Shown: positions 5,823 to 13,870 of the stretch, in pieces
How positions within the stretch are numbered: position 1 is the first letter of the stretch
How the letters are laid out: each line of letters begins with the position of its first letter
Source: Candidatus Omnitrophota bacterium
GTDB taxonomy: Bacteria > Hinthialibacterota > Hinthialibacteria > Hinthialibacterales > Hinthialibacteraceae
Assembly (NCBI GenBank): GCA_003598175.1
Contig: QZKN01000145.1
Location: 1-39,897, forward strand
DNA length: 39,897 nt
Direction of reading: 5' to 3'
Notes under the pieces: model-generated
Told to the model about the DNA's origin: nothing
Database searches by the model: none
What the model saw: only the letters and a program-made list of their open reading frames with translations
Made by a program: the position numbers and the translations under genes

Positions 5823-7628
5823 ATGGTCATGCATTTCAAGAATTCCACATTGTTCGTTATCATCGTCCTATCGCTCTTCGCGTGGAGCGCGCCGGCGCAG
5901 GATATTACCTATTTTTTCAAGGCGGGAGATATGAGCGGCGCGCCGGATCGGTTTGGGAACACATACAAAGTCGGTCCGGCAAGCGCGATTTTGCATATTC
6001 CCATTGGCGATCCGGCGTTGGAGGGCGTTTATTTTGAAGAAGATGACTTGTGGTCGATTTATCCGTACATCGGCGACATTTTCCTAATTTCCCACGCCCC
6101 CGGATTTTTTGAAGATGCGCCGGAGCTGACGGCGGAAATCACTGTCGCCATGGGGGGAAAATATGAAGTCATATTAAATTTCCTTGATTCCAATTCGGCG
6201 GCGGATACCGGCCCGATTCAGGCCGCGCTTGGCGACGAAGATTTGGTTTTGTACTCCGCATCGAACACGAATCGGCGATCCGGCGGCACGGCTCCTCCCT
6301 ATCCCATCGCGGGCGGCACGTCCGGCGCGGGATTCTGGTATTCGGTTTCACTCGGCGAGGTGGAAGTGGATGCAGGCGGAACAATCAAAGTGCGCATCGA
6401 TGACACTCCCGGCGACCAATTCGGGATATTTGCTTCGTTTGAAGTGGGATCGACTTTTCACGGGATCACGTTGCGCGTAATCGAATTGAGTGCGGCGTTG
6501 TCGGAAATTCAGGTCAGTCCGGGCGTGTTTGACTGGTTTACCGACGTGAGCGGGAATCAATTCCGAACTCGTCCTGTCGATGAAAGTTTAGCCCAAGCGG
6601 ATTGGTTGACGGTGGCTGCGAATTCAAGTACGGACAATAAATGGAACATCCGGCAAGGTTTGGGACCCTACGGCCCCATTATCGAATCTTTTCCTAACGG
6701 CGGCGAAGACGCACCGACACTCAGAACAAGCATAAAATTCGCGGAAGCAGGAACCTATGACGTTTATTTTAGTATAGGGGATACGGCTGCAGCCGATCCG
6801 GTGCAAAATGAGGCAGAACCTAATCCGCTCATTTTCGGATTTGAAGGCCAGGAATTGAAAACCTGGGTACCCAACGATGGGATATTCAAAGGGACGCCCG
6901 GATACAATGATTATGAAGTTTTATTGGGACAAATCAACGTCACCGCCGGGGAGCAAGTGAACTTTCTCATCGACGATGCTCCTGACTATCCGAATGTGAC
7001 TCGATCCGTTTATCTCGGGATGCGGTTTGTGAAACAGGTATACCTTGATCTTGATGAAATTACCGTCAGTCCGGGCGTGTTCGAGTTGTTCACCGATATC
7101 GGCGGCAACAAATATATGACCTGGCCGCAGGATAAGGCCGCGTATCCCACGCAGGCGGATTGGCTGACAGTCAATGCGAATTCAAATTCAGATAGTTTAT
7201 GGAATATCCGTCAGAATCTGGGAACCTACGGCCCCATTCTCGAAGCCTATCCCAGCAATGAGAATGCGCCGGCGCTGAAAACCACTCTCGAAATCCGATT
7301 GGGCGGTACATACAATGTCTACTTGCGCGTCGGCGATACCGGCCAGGCCAATCCGGCGGAAAATCTGTCAAGCCCGTGTCCGATCAAATTCGGAATGGAA
7401 GGACAAGAATTGAAAACCTACGGCGCGTGGGACGGAACCTTCCAGGGAACTCCCGGCTACAACGATTATGAAGTGTTTATCGGTGAAATCACCGTCGCCA
7501 ATGGCGAAGTCGTGAATTTCATCACAGACGACGCTCCGGATTACTCCGGCGCAACGCGCTCCGTGTTTCTTGGCATTCGCCTCGTCAAAACAGCAGGAAC
7601 AAATGTCGGGAATTGGTCAATTTATTGA
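5823..7628 (+). CDS. secreted repeat protein, 601 aa
   Basis: A signal peptide (about residues 1-25, hydrophobic LFVIIVLSLFAWS, cleavage near SAPAQ) is followed by three beta-rich modules of about 185-195 residues. Modules 2 (about 228-410) and 3 (about 413-595) are close copies: both contain SPGVF, QADWLTV, WNIRQ-LG-YGPI, GQELKT, FxGTPGYNDYEV and TRSVxLGxR. Module 1 differs and matches the middle module of the protein at 8456. I know no family name; the acidic beta-sandwich look and the recurring IDDAPD loops suggest carbohydrate or surface binding, possibly calcium-dependent. GGGGAGG lies 9 nt before ATG 5823. No membrane anchor or PEP-CTERM tail is present, so it is probably released or loosely bound. 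Confidence 0.85.
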   Translation: MVMHFKNSTLFVIIVLSLFAWSAPAQDITYFFKAGDMSGAPDRFGNTYKVGPASAILHIPIGDPALEGVYFEEDDLWSIYPYIGDIFLISHAPGFFEDAPELTAEITVAMGGKYEVILNFLDSNSAADTGPIQAALGDEDLVLYSASNTNRRSGGTAPPYPIAGGTSGAGFWYSVSLGEVEVDAGGTIKVRIDDTPGDQFGIFASFEVGSTFHGITLRVIELSAALSEIQVSPGVFDWFTDVSGNQFRTRPVDESLAQADWLTVAANSSTDNKWNIRQGLGPYGPIIESFPNGGEDAPTLRTSIKFAEAGTYDVYFSIGDTAAADPVQNEAEPNPLIFGFEGQELKTWVPNDGIFKGTPGYNDYEVLLGQINVTAGEQVNFLIDDAPDYPNVTRSVYLGMRFVKQVYLDLDEITVSPGVFELFTDIGGNKYMTWPQDKAAYPTQADWLTVNANSNSDSLWNIRQNLGTYGPILEAYPSNENAPALKTTLEIRLGGTYNVYLRVGDTGQANPAENLSSPCPIKFGMEGQELKTYGAWDGTFQGTPGYNDYEVFIGEITVANGEVVNFITDDAPDYSGATRSVFLGIRLVKTAGTNVGNWSIY

Positions 7629-7635
7629 TCACGTA

Positions 7636-7667
7636 CTGTAGGGGCGGTTCGCGAACCGCCCCTACAG
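7636..7667. repeat. 32-bp perfect palindrome
   Basis: The sequence has 16-bp arms: CTGTAGGGGCGGTTCG and its exact reverse complement. It lies 8 nt behind the secreted-protein stop. A diverged relative sits at 13667-13696. Palindromes of this GGGGCGGTTCGCGAACCGCCCC type are widespread in bacterial genomes as REP-like units. Here it may also act as a 3' hairpin between the two genes; no T-run follows. Confidence 0.75.
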
Positions 7668-7698
7668 AGCACTTTACGGCATGGGGGATATCACGAAA

Positions 7699-8358
7699 AT
7701 GATAAATCAAAAATCTCACGCCTTTACACTCATCGAGTTGCTCATTGTTGTGGCGATCATCGGCATCCTGGCCGCCATTGCCGTGCCGAATTTCCTCAAT
7801 GCGCAAACCCGCGCGAAAATCGCGCGAGGAATGGCGGACATGAAGAATTTGGGAACCGCCATTGAATCGTTCCGGCTCGATAAAAACATGATGCTGGTGG
7901 ATTTTTGGGACGACGACACCGCTTTGGGTGTGGAGCGAATGACGAAATTTGGTATTCTCCCATTCAACAACGGTCCGGATCGTACGATGGTGCAAATTTT
8001 AGCGCCATTGACGACTCCCGTATCGTATATGTCGAGCATCCCGCGCGATCCGTTCAACGACGTGATGTCCGCGAAAGACAGCGCCGCGTATATCAATTAT
8101 GCGAACGGAACCTATATCTATGGCGATAACGAACCGGCGTTCAGCTTCATCGGTGAAAATCACGGATTGAGCGGCTTGACGACGGCGGGAAGCGCGCAAA
8201 CCGGTCAACGACCGCTGTCACCCGGCGAATGGGCGCTGATGGGGATCGGACCAGATGGGATGTGGGAAAGCATGGTGCGTGGTATGCCCTATGACACATC
8301 CAATGGTTTGAATAGTTATGGCGATATCGTCATTCGGCAAGGTGGTGGAGGAAAGTAA
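7699..8358 (+). CDS. type II secretion/type IV pilus-like pseudopilin, 219 aa
   Basis: The N-terminus is a class III prepilin signal: a short basic leader (MINQKSHA) cut before FTLIELLIVVAIIGILAAIA, with the conserved Glu at +5. The hydrophobic helix is followed by PNFLNAQTRAKIARGMADM, the typical GspG-like start of the globular domain. The rest, with SSIPRDPFND and YGDNEPAFS, resembles stand-alone prepilin-like proteins expanded in Planctomycetes-Lentisphaerae-Hydrogenedentes-type genomes, which may form surface fibres. No pilus or type II secretion machinery is in the window. I chose ATG 7699; ATG 7681 is in frame but would give an over-long leader. Confidence 0.88.
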   Translation: MINQKSHAFTLIELLIVVAIIGILAAIAVPNFLNAQTRAKIARGMADMKNLGTAIESFRLDKNMMLVDFWDDDTALGVERMTKFGILPFNNGPDRTMVQILAPLTTPVSYMSSIPRDPFNDVMSAKDSAAYINYANGTYIYGDNEPAFSFIGENHGLSGLTTAGSAQTGQRPLSPGEWALMGIGPDGMWESMVRGMPYDTSNGLNSYGDIVIRQGGGGK

Positions 8359-8455
8359 AAACACAACGTATTTTTTTCTCTACAAGTGGATTCCATTCGA
8401 CATCGAATAACAGCAGAAAACAGGAATTTAAATCAAGGAACGAGTGGAGGAAATC

Positions 8456-10291
8456 ATGAAACTCACAACCAATCAAACTGCAATGTTCATCTTGTTTTTA
8501 GTATTTTTCTCCGCTTCCGGAGCACAGGGGCAAGGTTTCAGTCTGTTTTTCCCCGCTTCCGAACTACAGCCACAAACAGACGATTATGGTAACATTTATC
8601 AAACCGGCCCTGCCGCGGCGGTGGCAGCTTTGCCGTCACAGGAACCGCCGGTGGGGATCGGCATAAGTCCGGGAGCGTTGTATGAAGAAACGACCGATGC
8701 GCAGGGAAATGTGTATACCACTGCCGCCGTCGATTCCACACTTGCCGCCGCTCAGGTATTCAACGAAGTGGATGGATTTGATGACGGGATGTGGCGCCGG
8801 AGAGCGCTCGGCCCCTACGGGGCGGTGTTGGAATCACGCGGGCCGCGCGGGACAGAGGATTGTCAGGCGCTTCGCACGACCGTGCGGATGATCACCGGCG
8901 GCGCGTATGAAATCTTCCTGCTGCTGGGAGACGTCGCACAAGTTGCGACGGACGACGAAACCGTTCCGACCCCGATTCAGGCGGCGATTGAAGGCCAGGC
9001 TATGAAAACCTACGTGCAGGGAGATGGAACCTATATAGGAACCTATGGTTTTAACATCATTGAAGTGTCCCTTGGCGCGGTGAACGTAATCGATAATGGA
9101 ACAATCTCCGTTCTCGTGGATGACGTCAGTCCGTTTGAAGGATTCGAAGGAGTGGATAGCCGTTCCGTTTACGCCGGTTTGCGGATTGCCGAAGCGGGAA
9201 CCGGCGGCGGGCAAACCTCGGTCGACATCGACGCCGATAACAAATGGACGATCGTTCCAACCTCCGTCGGCAGGACGTTATTGATGTCACACGGCCCCGG
9301 CGCCGGCGAGGACGCTCCCGAATTGAAGACGGAGATCACCGTCGCTTATGCGGGAACGTATGAAGTGGTTTTCATGTATATGGATTCCAACTCCTGGCCG
9401 GGAGAAGGCGCCATTTTTGCCGCGCTGGGCAACGAACCGTTCGGGATCGAGTATTCCCAATGGAACGGCATATCGGCCGCGGGTGGGGCCGGCGTCTCAA
9501 TCCCGCAGGCGGGAGGAGGTACCGTTTCCGGCGACAGTTTGTGGTACTATTCCGCCGTTCTCGGCGTAGTCACTGTCGCCGCCGGAGAGACGATCACCGT
9601 TCGCGTGGATGACTATCCCTTTGCCAGCAATCGACCGTATATGGTTTCGACGTACGAAGGGATAAAACTGAATGTAATCGACGGAGGTCCGGTCCCGAAG
9701 GAAATCACCGTCAGCCCCTGGTTTCTGTATGAGGAAGGGGAAGATTCCCTCGGAAATACCTATACGACCGTGGCCATCGATTCTTCTTTATCCGCCGATC
9801 AGGTTTTTCACGACGCCGCGAGTGGTGGCGCCGTGTTGTCCGGCGACAATTTATGGAGTCGGCGGCCTCTCGGCCCGTATGGCGGCGTGCTGGAATCGCG
9901 CGCGCCGCGCGGCACGGAAGATTGTCCCACATTGCAAACAACGGTCAACATCAAAGTCGGCGGAACCTATGATGTATTCCTGCTGTTTGGAGACGTTGCC
10001 CAGGTCGGTACGGATGATGCGCAGGTTCCAACGCCCATTCAAGCCGCCATCGAGGGGAACGAATTGAAAACCTACGTCCAATTGGACGGCGTGTATATCG
10101 GCTCCTTCGCGTTTCATATCATCGAAGTCCCGATTGGGAGTGTAACCATACCCGATAACGGAAGTGTTGTCGTATTGATCGATGATGTTTTTAACTATGA
10201 AGGATTCACGGGCGTTGACAGCCGTTCCGTCTATGCGGGATTGCGCATTGTACGAAGCGTAACGGAAATTCGTGCGTGGGAAATCCATTGA
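8456..10291 (+). CDS. secreted repeat protein, paralogue, 611 aa
   Basis: A signal peptide (TAMFILFLVFFSASGAQGQG) precedes three modules. The first (about residues 65-245) and third (about 420-605) are near copies: both carry LYEE...GNxYTT, LGPYG-VLESR-PRGTEDC, GDVAQVxTDD, VPTPIQAAIEG and GVDSRSVYAGLRI. The middle module (about 255-410) instead matches module 1 of the protein at 5823 (EDAPELKTEITVAYAGTYEV, MDSNS). So the two neighbours are built from the same two module types in different order. GGAGG lies 6 nt before ATG 8456. The function is unknown; an extracellular binding or surface-layer role is inferred. Confidence 0.85.
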   Translation: MKLTTNQTAMFILFLVFFSASGAQGQGFSLFFPASELQPQTDDYGNIYQTGPAAAVAALPSQEPPVGIGISPGALYEETTDAQGNVYTTAAVDSTLAAAQVFNEVDGFDDGMWRRRALGPYGAVLESRGPRGTEDCQALRTTVRMITGGAYEIFLLLGDVAQVATDDETVPTPIQAAIEGQAMKTYVQGDGTYIGTYGFNIIEVSLGAVNVIDNGTISVLVDDVSPFEGFEGVDSRSVYAGLRIAEAGTGGGQTSVDIDADNKWTIVPTSVGRTLLMSHGPGAGEDAPELKTEITVAYAGTYEVVFMYMDSNSWPGEGAIFAALGNEPFGIEYSQWNGISAAGGAGVSIPQAGGGTVSGDSLWYYSAVLGVVTVAAGETITVRVDDYPFASNRPYMVSTYEGIKLNVIDGGPVPKEITVSPWFLYEEGEDSLGNTYTTVAIDSSLSADQVFHDAASGGAVLSGDNLWSRRPLGPYGGVLESRAPRGTEDCPTLQTTVNIKVGGTYDVFLLFGDVAQVGTDDAQVPTPIQAAIEGNELKTYVQLDGVYIGSFAFHIIEVPIGSVTIPDNGSVVVLIDDVFNYEGFTGVDSRSVYAGLRIVRSVTEIRAWEIH

Positions 10292-10375
10292 CATCGATTG
10301 CACGATGATTCGACCAGGTTTGTTTCATGAAATCAGTCAATCATTTGCGAAAAACTTAATAAGGAGCATTTCATC

Positions 10376-11842
10376 ATGAACAACCAGCACACACACGAAG
10401 GTACCTCCTGCGGCTGCTGCCGACGGGAATTTTTGGGCGCGATGGGTTTGACGGCGGGCAGCATCGCGTTGCAATTCACGCAAGCCGCCATCGCTCGCGA
10501 CGCGAGCGCCGCCGAGATTCGAGAAAAAGGTACAGCGACAGTCATGGGCGCTTTTTTGTATCCTCCCTCCGACTCCATGCGCGTGAAAGGCGGATGGTGG
10601 AGCTGGCCGGGAAACGATTTCGACGCAGAAGGCCGTCAAAAGCAGTATATGAGCAGCATCCGGGAAATTGAACAAAAATTGGGAATGAAAATTTTGATGG
10701 AAGACAAACCGGTCGACGAAAAAGCCGATCTGGAAACGTTCATCGATAAGGTCAAACAGGCAAAGCCAGACGGCTTGTTGCTGATTCCGTTTAAACACAG
10801 CAGTTTTGCCCACATCGACCAGATATTGAACGCCGTCGGCGCGATGGCGGAAGAAGGAATTCCAACGGTTATCCATTCCTGCCTCGGCGTGAAGCATGGC
10901 CCCATCACCGCTTATCGCAAACCCGGCATTTTCATGATTCAATCGCTGGATAACATGGACGCGATCGAATGCGGGATGAACATGATCAAAACCCGGCGAT
11001 TGATGAAGGAAAGCCGGATTATCAGCGTGGCGGGCGCGGAAGATGGGAAAGAGGCGATTGTGCCGTTTTGGGGAACGACGGTACGAACGTTTTCCTTAAA
11101 ACGATTCGAAGAAGAAGTGAATAAAACCGAAATTACCGACGCGGTAAAAAAACTTGCCCGCGCGTACAAACGCGATGCGAAAAAAGTGCTCGAACCGGCC
11201 GATCCGGAAATTGTACAAGCCGCGCGCGTCCATTTTGCCAACAAGCGAATTCTCGAAATGGAGCAGGGCGACGCGATGATGATGGATTGTCTGCGCCGAG
11301 GGGAGCTGATGCCCTGCATGAGTTTCATGACGCTGCGGGATGAAGGCATCGCCGCCGGCTGCGAGAACGATCTCGGCCCCACATTGACGCTGATGCTGGT
11401 TCAACATTTGTTCAATCGTCCCGGTTTTCAACACAATCCCGCCTTCGAAACGGAAGTGAATCACTACTTCGCCTCGCATTGCACCACCGGCTCGAAATTG
11501 TTCGGACCCGACAAACCGCAGGAGCCCATTCTATTGCGGAATTACGGACACACCAACGATCCGACCTGCTGCCCGCAGGTGCTGTGGCGCGAGGGAGAAG
11601 ACGTCACGATGGCGCATATCATTCCCCGCGAGAAACCGCAGATGCTGGTGTATTCGGGAAAAGTCGTAAAATCCTACGACATGCCCCCGATCGGCGGCTG
11701 CCGCACGAACGTGGAAATCACCATCAACGAACTGGACGATGTGTGCGACGTGAAGGGGCATCACAACGTGCTGTTCTACGGGGATTACGCGAAACGGCTG
11801 CGGCAGTTCGCGCGGCTGTTTGGGATGGAGGTCGTTGTATAA
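10376..11842 (+). CDS. Tat-exported L-fucose isomerase-like protein, 488 aa
   Basis: A twin-arginine signal is present at residues 16-22 (CRREFLGAMG), followed by an Ala-rich hydrophobic stretch. The mature part follows the L-fucose/L-arabinose isomerase fold: an N-terminal flavodoxin-like domain (about 45-220, DGLLLIPFKHSSF, IISVAGAE) and a C-terminal domain with MMMDCLRRG, RDEGIAAGCENDLGPTLTLM, HLFNRPGF and ASHCTTGSK. In the cytosolic isomerases the equivalent Glu, Glu/Asp and His residues bind the metal; here DEG, CEND and HC are kept. Export of such a fold is unusual. A good AAGGAG lies 9 nt before ATG 10376. It is paralogous to the protein at 13871. Substrate is unknown; a sugar or sugar acid is likely. 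Confidence 0.85.
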   Translation: MNNQHTHEGTSCGCCRREFLGAMGLTAGSIALQFTQAAIARDASAAEIREKGTATVMGAFLYPPSDSMRVKGGWWSWPGNDFDAEGRQKQYMSSIREIEQKLGMKILMEDKPVDEKADLETFIDKVKQAKPDGLLLIPFKHSSFAHIDQILNAVGAMAEEGIPTVIHSCLGVKHGPITAYRKPGIFMIQSLDNMDAIECGMNMIKTRRLMKESRIISVAGAEDGKEAIVPFWGTTVRTFSLKRFEEEVNKTEITDAVKKLARAYKRDAKKVLEPADPEIVQAARVHFANKRILEMEQGDAMMMDCLRRGELMPCMSFMTLRDEGIAAGCENDLGPTLTLMLVQHLFNRPGFQHNPAFETEVNHYFASHCTTGSKLFGPDKPQEPILLRNYGHTNDPTCCPQVLWREGEDVTMAHIIPREKPQMLVYSGKVVKSYDMPPIGGCRTNVEITINELDDVCDVKGHHNVLFYGDYAKRLRQFARLFGMEVVV

Positions 11843-12037
11843 TCAAGAACCGGTTTCCGTGAATTTATCGCGAAACTGTATCGCGAATCGGCTGATCTCC
11901 TCTATACTTTTTTCAGGCCACAAATGTTTTTGCCATTTTGTGTAATCGAAAGGTTCGCGAAGGATGAGGGTAATGAAGCGTTCGGCCTCAATATTTCCCA
12001 ATGCTTTCACGAGCGCCTTGAATCCTTCGACTCGAAT
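11843..12037 (-). pseudogene. frameshifted 3' part of the TIM-barrel gene
   Basis: In the +1 frame of the minus strand, coding continues past the apparent stop of the gene at 11988. It reads GFKALVKALGNIEAERFITL, then LREPFDYTKWQKHLWP and a final helix ending FRDKFTETGS, with a TGA at 11843-11845. Its opening corresponds to the 'G-F-x-A-L-x-x-x-G' helix that normally follows D-G-Y-x-D/N in this family. The shift lies between about 12022 and 12037. The restored stop falls immediately after the stop of the convergent gene (11842), which supports this as the true end. Confidence 0.8.
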
Positions 12038-12794
12038 TTACGTATCCGTCATTCGGCGCATGGACATCCTGGATTCCGTCATTGTCGTGAAGATGAACCG
12101 CCTTGATCCGGGAGGATACTTGTTGGATAAAATCCGCGGCAGAAAAACCAAGCGTATGCGCCGAAACGCGCAAATGTCCGACATCCAGCAAAATTCCTAT
12201 ATTTTCTCGATTAATTTTCGTCAGGAGCCGTATCATGTCCTCGGCGGTAATCCCTAATAAAATCTTGTTTTCGCCATCGATTACATTCCACGACGTCAAG
12301 ACATGATTCTCGATCAAAATATCAATGACATATGGCTTCGCGTAGTCACAGAGGAATTGAATGAACTCGACAAACCGCTTTTCCCCTTCTTCCATCGGGA
12401 AACGCGGTAAAAAAGTCAAATTATGGTCTAAATCGTTCGGCTTCGCATCGACGCAAAAACCGGCATGAACACTGTAAAACGGGCTGGAGAAAACATGACT
12501 TAGCCGAATGGCTTCTCGGCAAAGCGCAAGGCTTCGAGCCAAAATTTCCGCATTACTTGACGCCAGGTTCAATACAAAGGGAGGATCGACCGGAGGAAAA
12601 TAATTGTGAATCAACAATTGCAGGTTACAATCGCGATGCAGTATTTTCAAATCATGCAGATAACCGGGATCGAATTGTTTTACCCATCCCAGTTCGATAT
12701 GGCGGATATTGTTCTCCAGCAATGTTTGTATCGCTTCCCGAAAGGAAAGCGAGGAAAGCGTCGAGGTGGAAACGTAAACCGGATGTTTTTCCAT
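11988..12794 (-). CDS. xylose isomerase-like TIM-barrel protein, C-terminus frameshifted
   Basis: This is a sugar phosphate isomerase/epimerase (AP endonuclease family 2-like) TIM barrel. The barrel strands with the usual polar ends are visible: NIRHIELGW, LQLLIHNYFPP, FYSVHAGFCVDA, DILIENHV, IGILLDVGHLRVSAH and IKAVHLHDNDG followed by VHAPNDGY. The conserved Glu, Asp-x-x-H and His-x-x-D residues that bind a divalent metal are present up to that point. The frame then breaks and closes early after 268 residues; about 60 more residues lie in the +1 frame (separate entry). Full length would be about 315 residues, as usual. It lies between two isomerase-like genes and converges on the first, suggesting a sugar-related task. 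The break may be real or a sequencing error. Confidence 0.85.
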   Translation of the reverse strand: MEKHPVYVSTSTLSSLSFREAIQTLLENNIRHIELGWVKQFDPGYLHDLKILHRDCNLQLLIHNYFPPVDPPFVLNLASSNAEILARSLALCREAIRLSHVFSSPFYSVHAGFCVDAKPNDLDHNLTFLPRFPMEEGEKRFVEFIQFLCDYAKPYVIDILIENHVLTSWNVIDGENKILLGITAEDMIRLLTKINRENIGILLDVGHLRVSAHTLGFSAADFIQQVSSRIKAVHLHDNDGIQDVHAPNDGYVNSSRRIQGARESIGKY

Positions 12795-12850
12795 CGTTTT
12801 TCCCGCCAGAGATAATCATGGTATCGGACGATAGGTTGTCGATGATCCCG

Positions 12851-13396
12851 TCAATGGTAGACGCCGAGTATTTTAGAGCCAGTCAGGACGTTTTTCAAAA
12901 CCACGGAATTGGCGCCAACGACGACATCGTCCCCGATAACGATTTTTTCCGCCACCATCGCTCCCATGCAAAAAAAGGATCGTTTTCCGATTTTTGTTCG
13001 GCCCGCCAAACCGGCCTGAGGAGCGATATGGACAAAATCCGCGAGAACCAAGATGATTCCATATCCGAATGAGCGGAGGCCATCATTTCCGGAATCGACT
13101 CCTCTGCGCAGTGGAATGTGTAAAAATTTCATGCCCATCTCCGTTATAGGCAAATATTTCCTGATGGAAAAGGATTCATATCGTCCATTATTCAATAACA
13201 ACTTCAAAAACATAGAGTTACGAGAAGAGGAAGGCGCTGGCATGTTTTTTGTATTTATAACCTCAAAACCACAATGCAAGGGAAGAACATGCCGTGAATA
13301 CCTTACAGAGCGGAGTATCGGATTCCACTTCTCTTTTTCGGCCCCGGCCGGTAACCGAGTTGCAGAACAATCTGGCGCAATTTTATGAACGGACAT
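12851..13396 (-). pseudogene. remnant of a NeuD-type hexapeptide acyltransferase
   Basis: Only the C-terminal third, about 70 residues, is recognisable: FVHIAPQAGLAG, TKIGKRSFFCMGAMV, EKIVIGDDVVVGANSVVLK. These are left-handed beta-helix hexapeptide repeats as in sugar O-/N-acyltransferases such as NeuD/PglD. The preceding 110 residues of the open frame look unlike the family's N-terminal nucleotide-binding domain and have poor coding character. The gene ends at ILGVYH where G-V-P-A normally follows. I therefore read it as a decayed 3' fragment upstream of the TIM-barrel gene; a short functional protein cannot be excluded. Confidence 0.55.
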
Positions 13397-13545
13397 CCCG
13401 ATTTGTCAACGATCAGTTCAGCGATATGATGGAGAACAAATCGCCGGAAATGAAAAAAACAAAATCGCAGAATCTTCCCGCAGATACGGAGGGACCGCGT
13501 TTGAATCCGAAAGGAATGGGAACGATTGTGGATATTCTGGTGTAA
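13294..13545 (+). CDS. small hypothetical protein, 83 aa
   Basis: A GTG at 13294 follows AGGGAAGA by 7 nt. The product is hydrophilic, rich in Asn, Gln, Lys and Pro, with no membrane segment (VTELQNNLAQFYERTSRFVN, then a charged Lys/Pro/Glu region, then GMGTIVDILV). I do not recognise it. It overlaps the 5' end of the acyltransferase remnant on the other strand, and its composition is more natural than that antisense frame, so this is likelier to be the real gene there. Confidence 0.4.
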   Translation: MNTLQSGVSDSTSLFRPRPVTELQNNLAQFYERTSRFVNDQFSDMMENKSPEMKKTKSQNLPADTEGPRLNPKGMGTIVDILV

Positions 13546-13666
13546 GCGAATCCGTATTATTTCTTCTTCACTCATCCATTTCTAAACTGTTTCAATCCCC
13601 GAACAAACAGAAGTGCAAATAGCGAACGAATTGCCTCTCCGGATGCAACGGATTCCGTCGGTATGT

Positions 13667-13696
13667 TGAAGAGACGGCTCACGAACCGTCCCTTCA
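13667..13696. repeat. imperfect palindrome, relative of the 7636 element
   Basis: The arms TGAAGAGACGGCTCA and CGAACCGTCCCTTCA pair at 12 of 15 positions. The core (GACGG-TC-CGAACCGTC) resembles the perfect palindrome at 7636-7667. The 325-bp stretch 13546-13870 holds nothing else that I can support. Confidence 0.55.
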
Positions 13697-13870
13697 GGGC
13701 GTTGTGAATGCAGGCGATTCCGCCGCTCGAACCGGATCCGTAATGCATTGGCAAATTACCGCATGAATGTCGAATATCTTGCGATTCGTCGCGAATTCTG
13801 TTTGAATGAATGGCAAAGAGATGGTTTTCAGGAAAAAATGAGTTCAGCCATCAAGGAAAGGATCCCAACC

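Noticed and set aside
12557..13072. A 171-codon plus-strand frame opposite the TIM-barrel and acyltransferase genes
   Set aside because: Composition and lack of any motif; the minus-strand frames there show real protein families.
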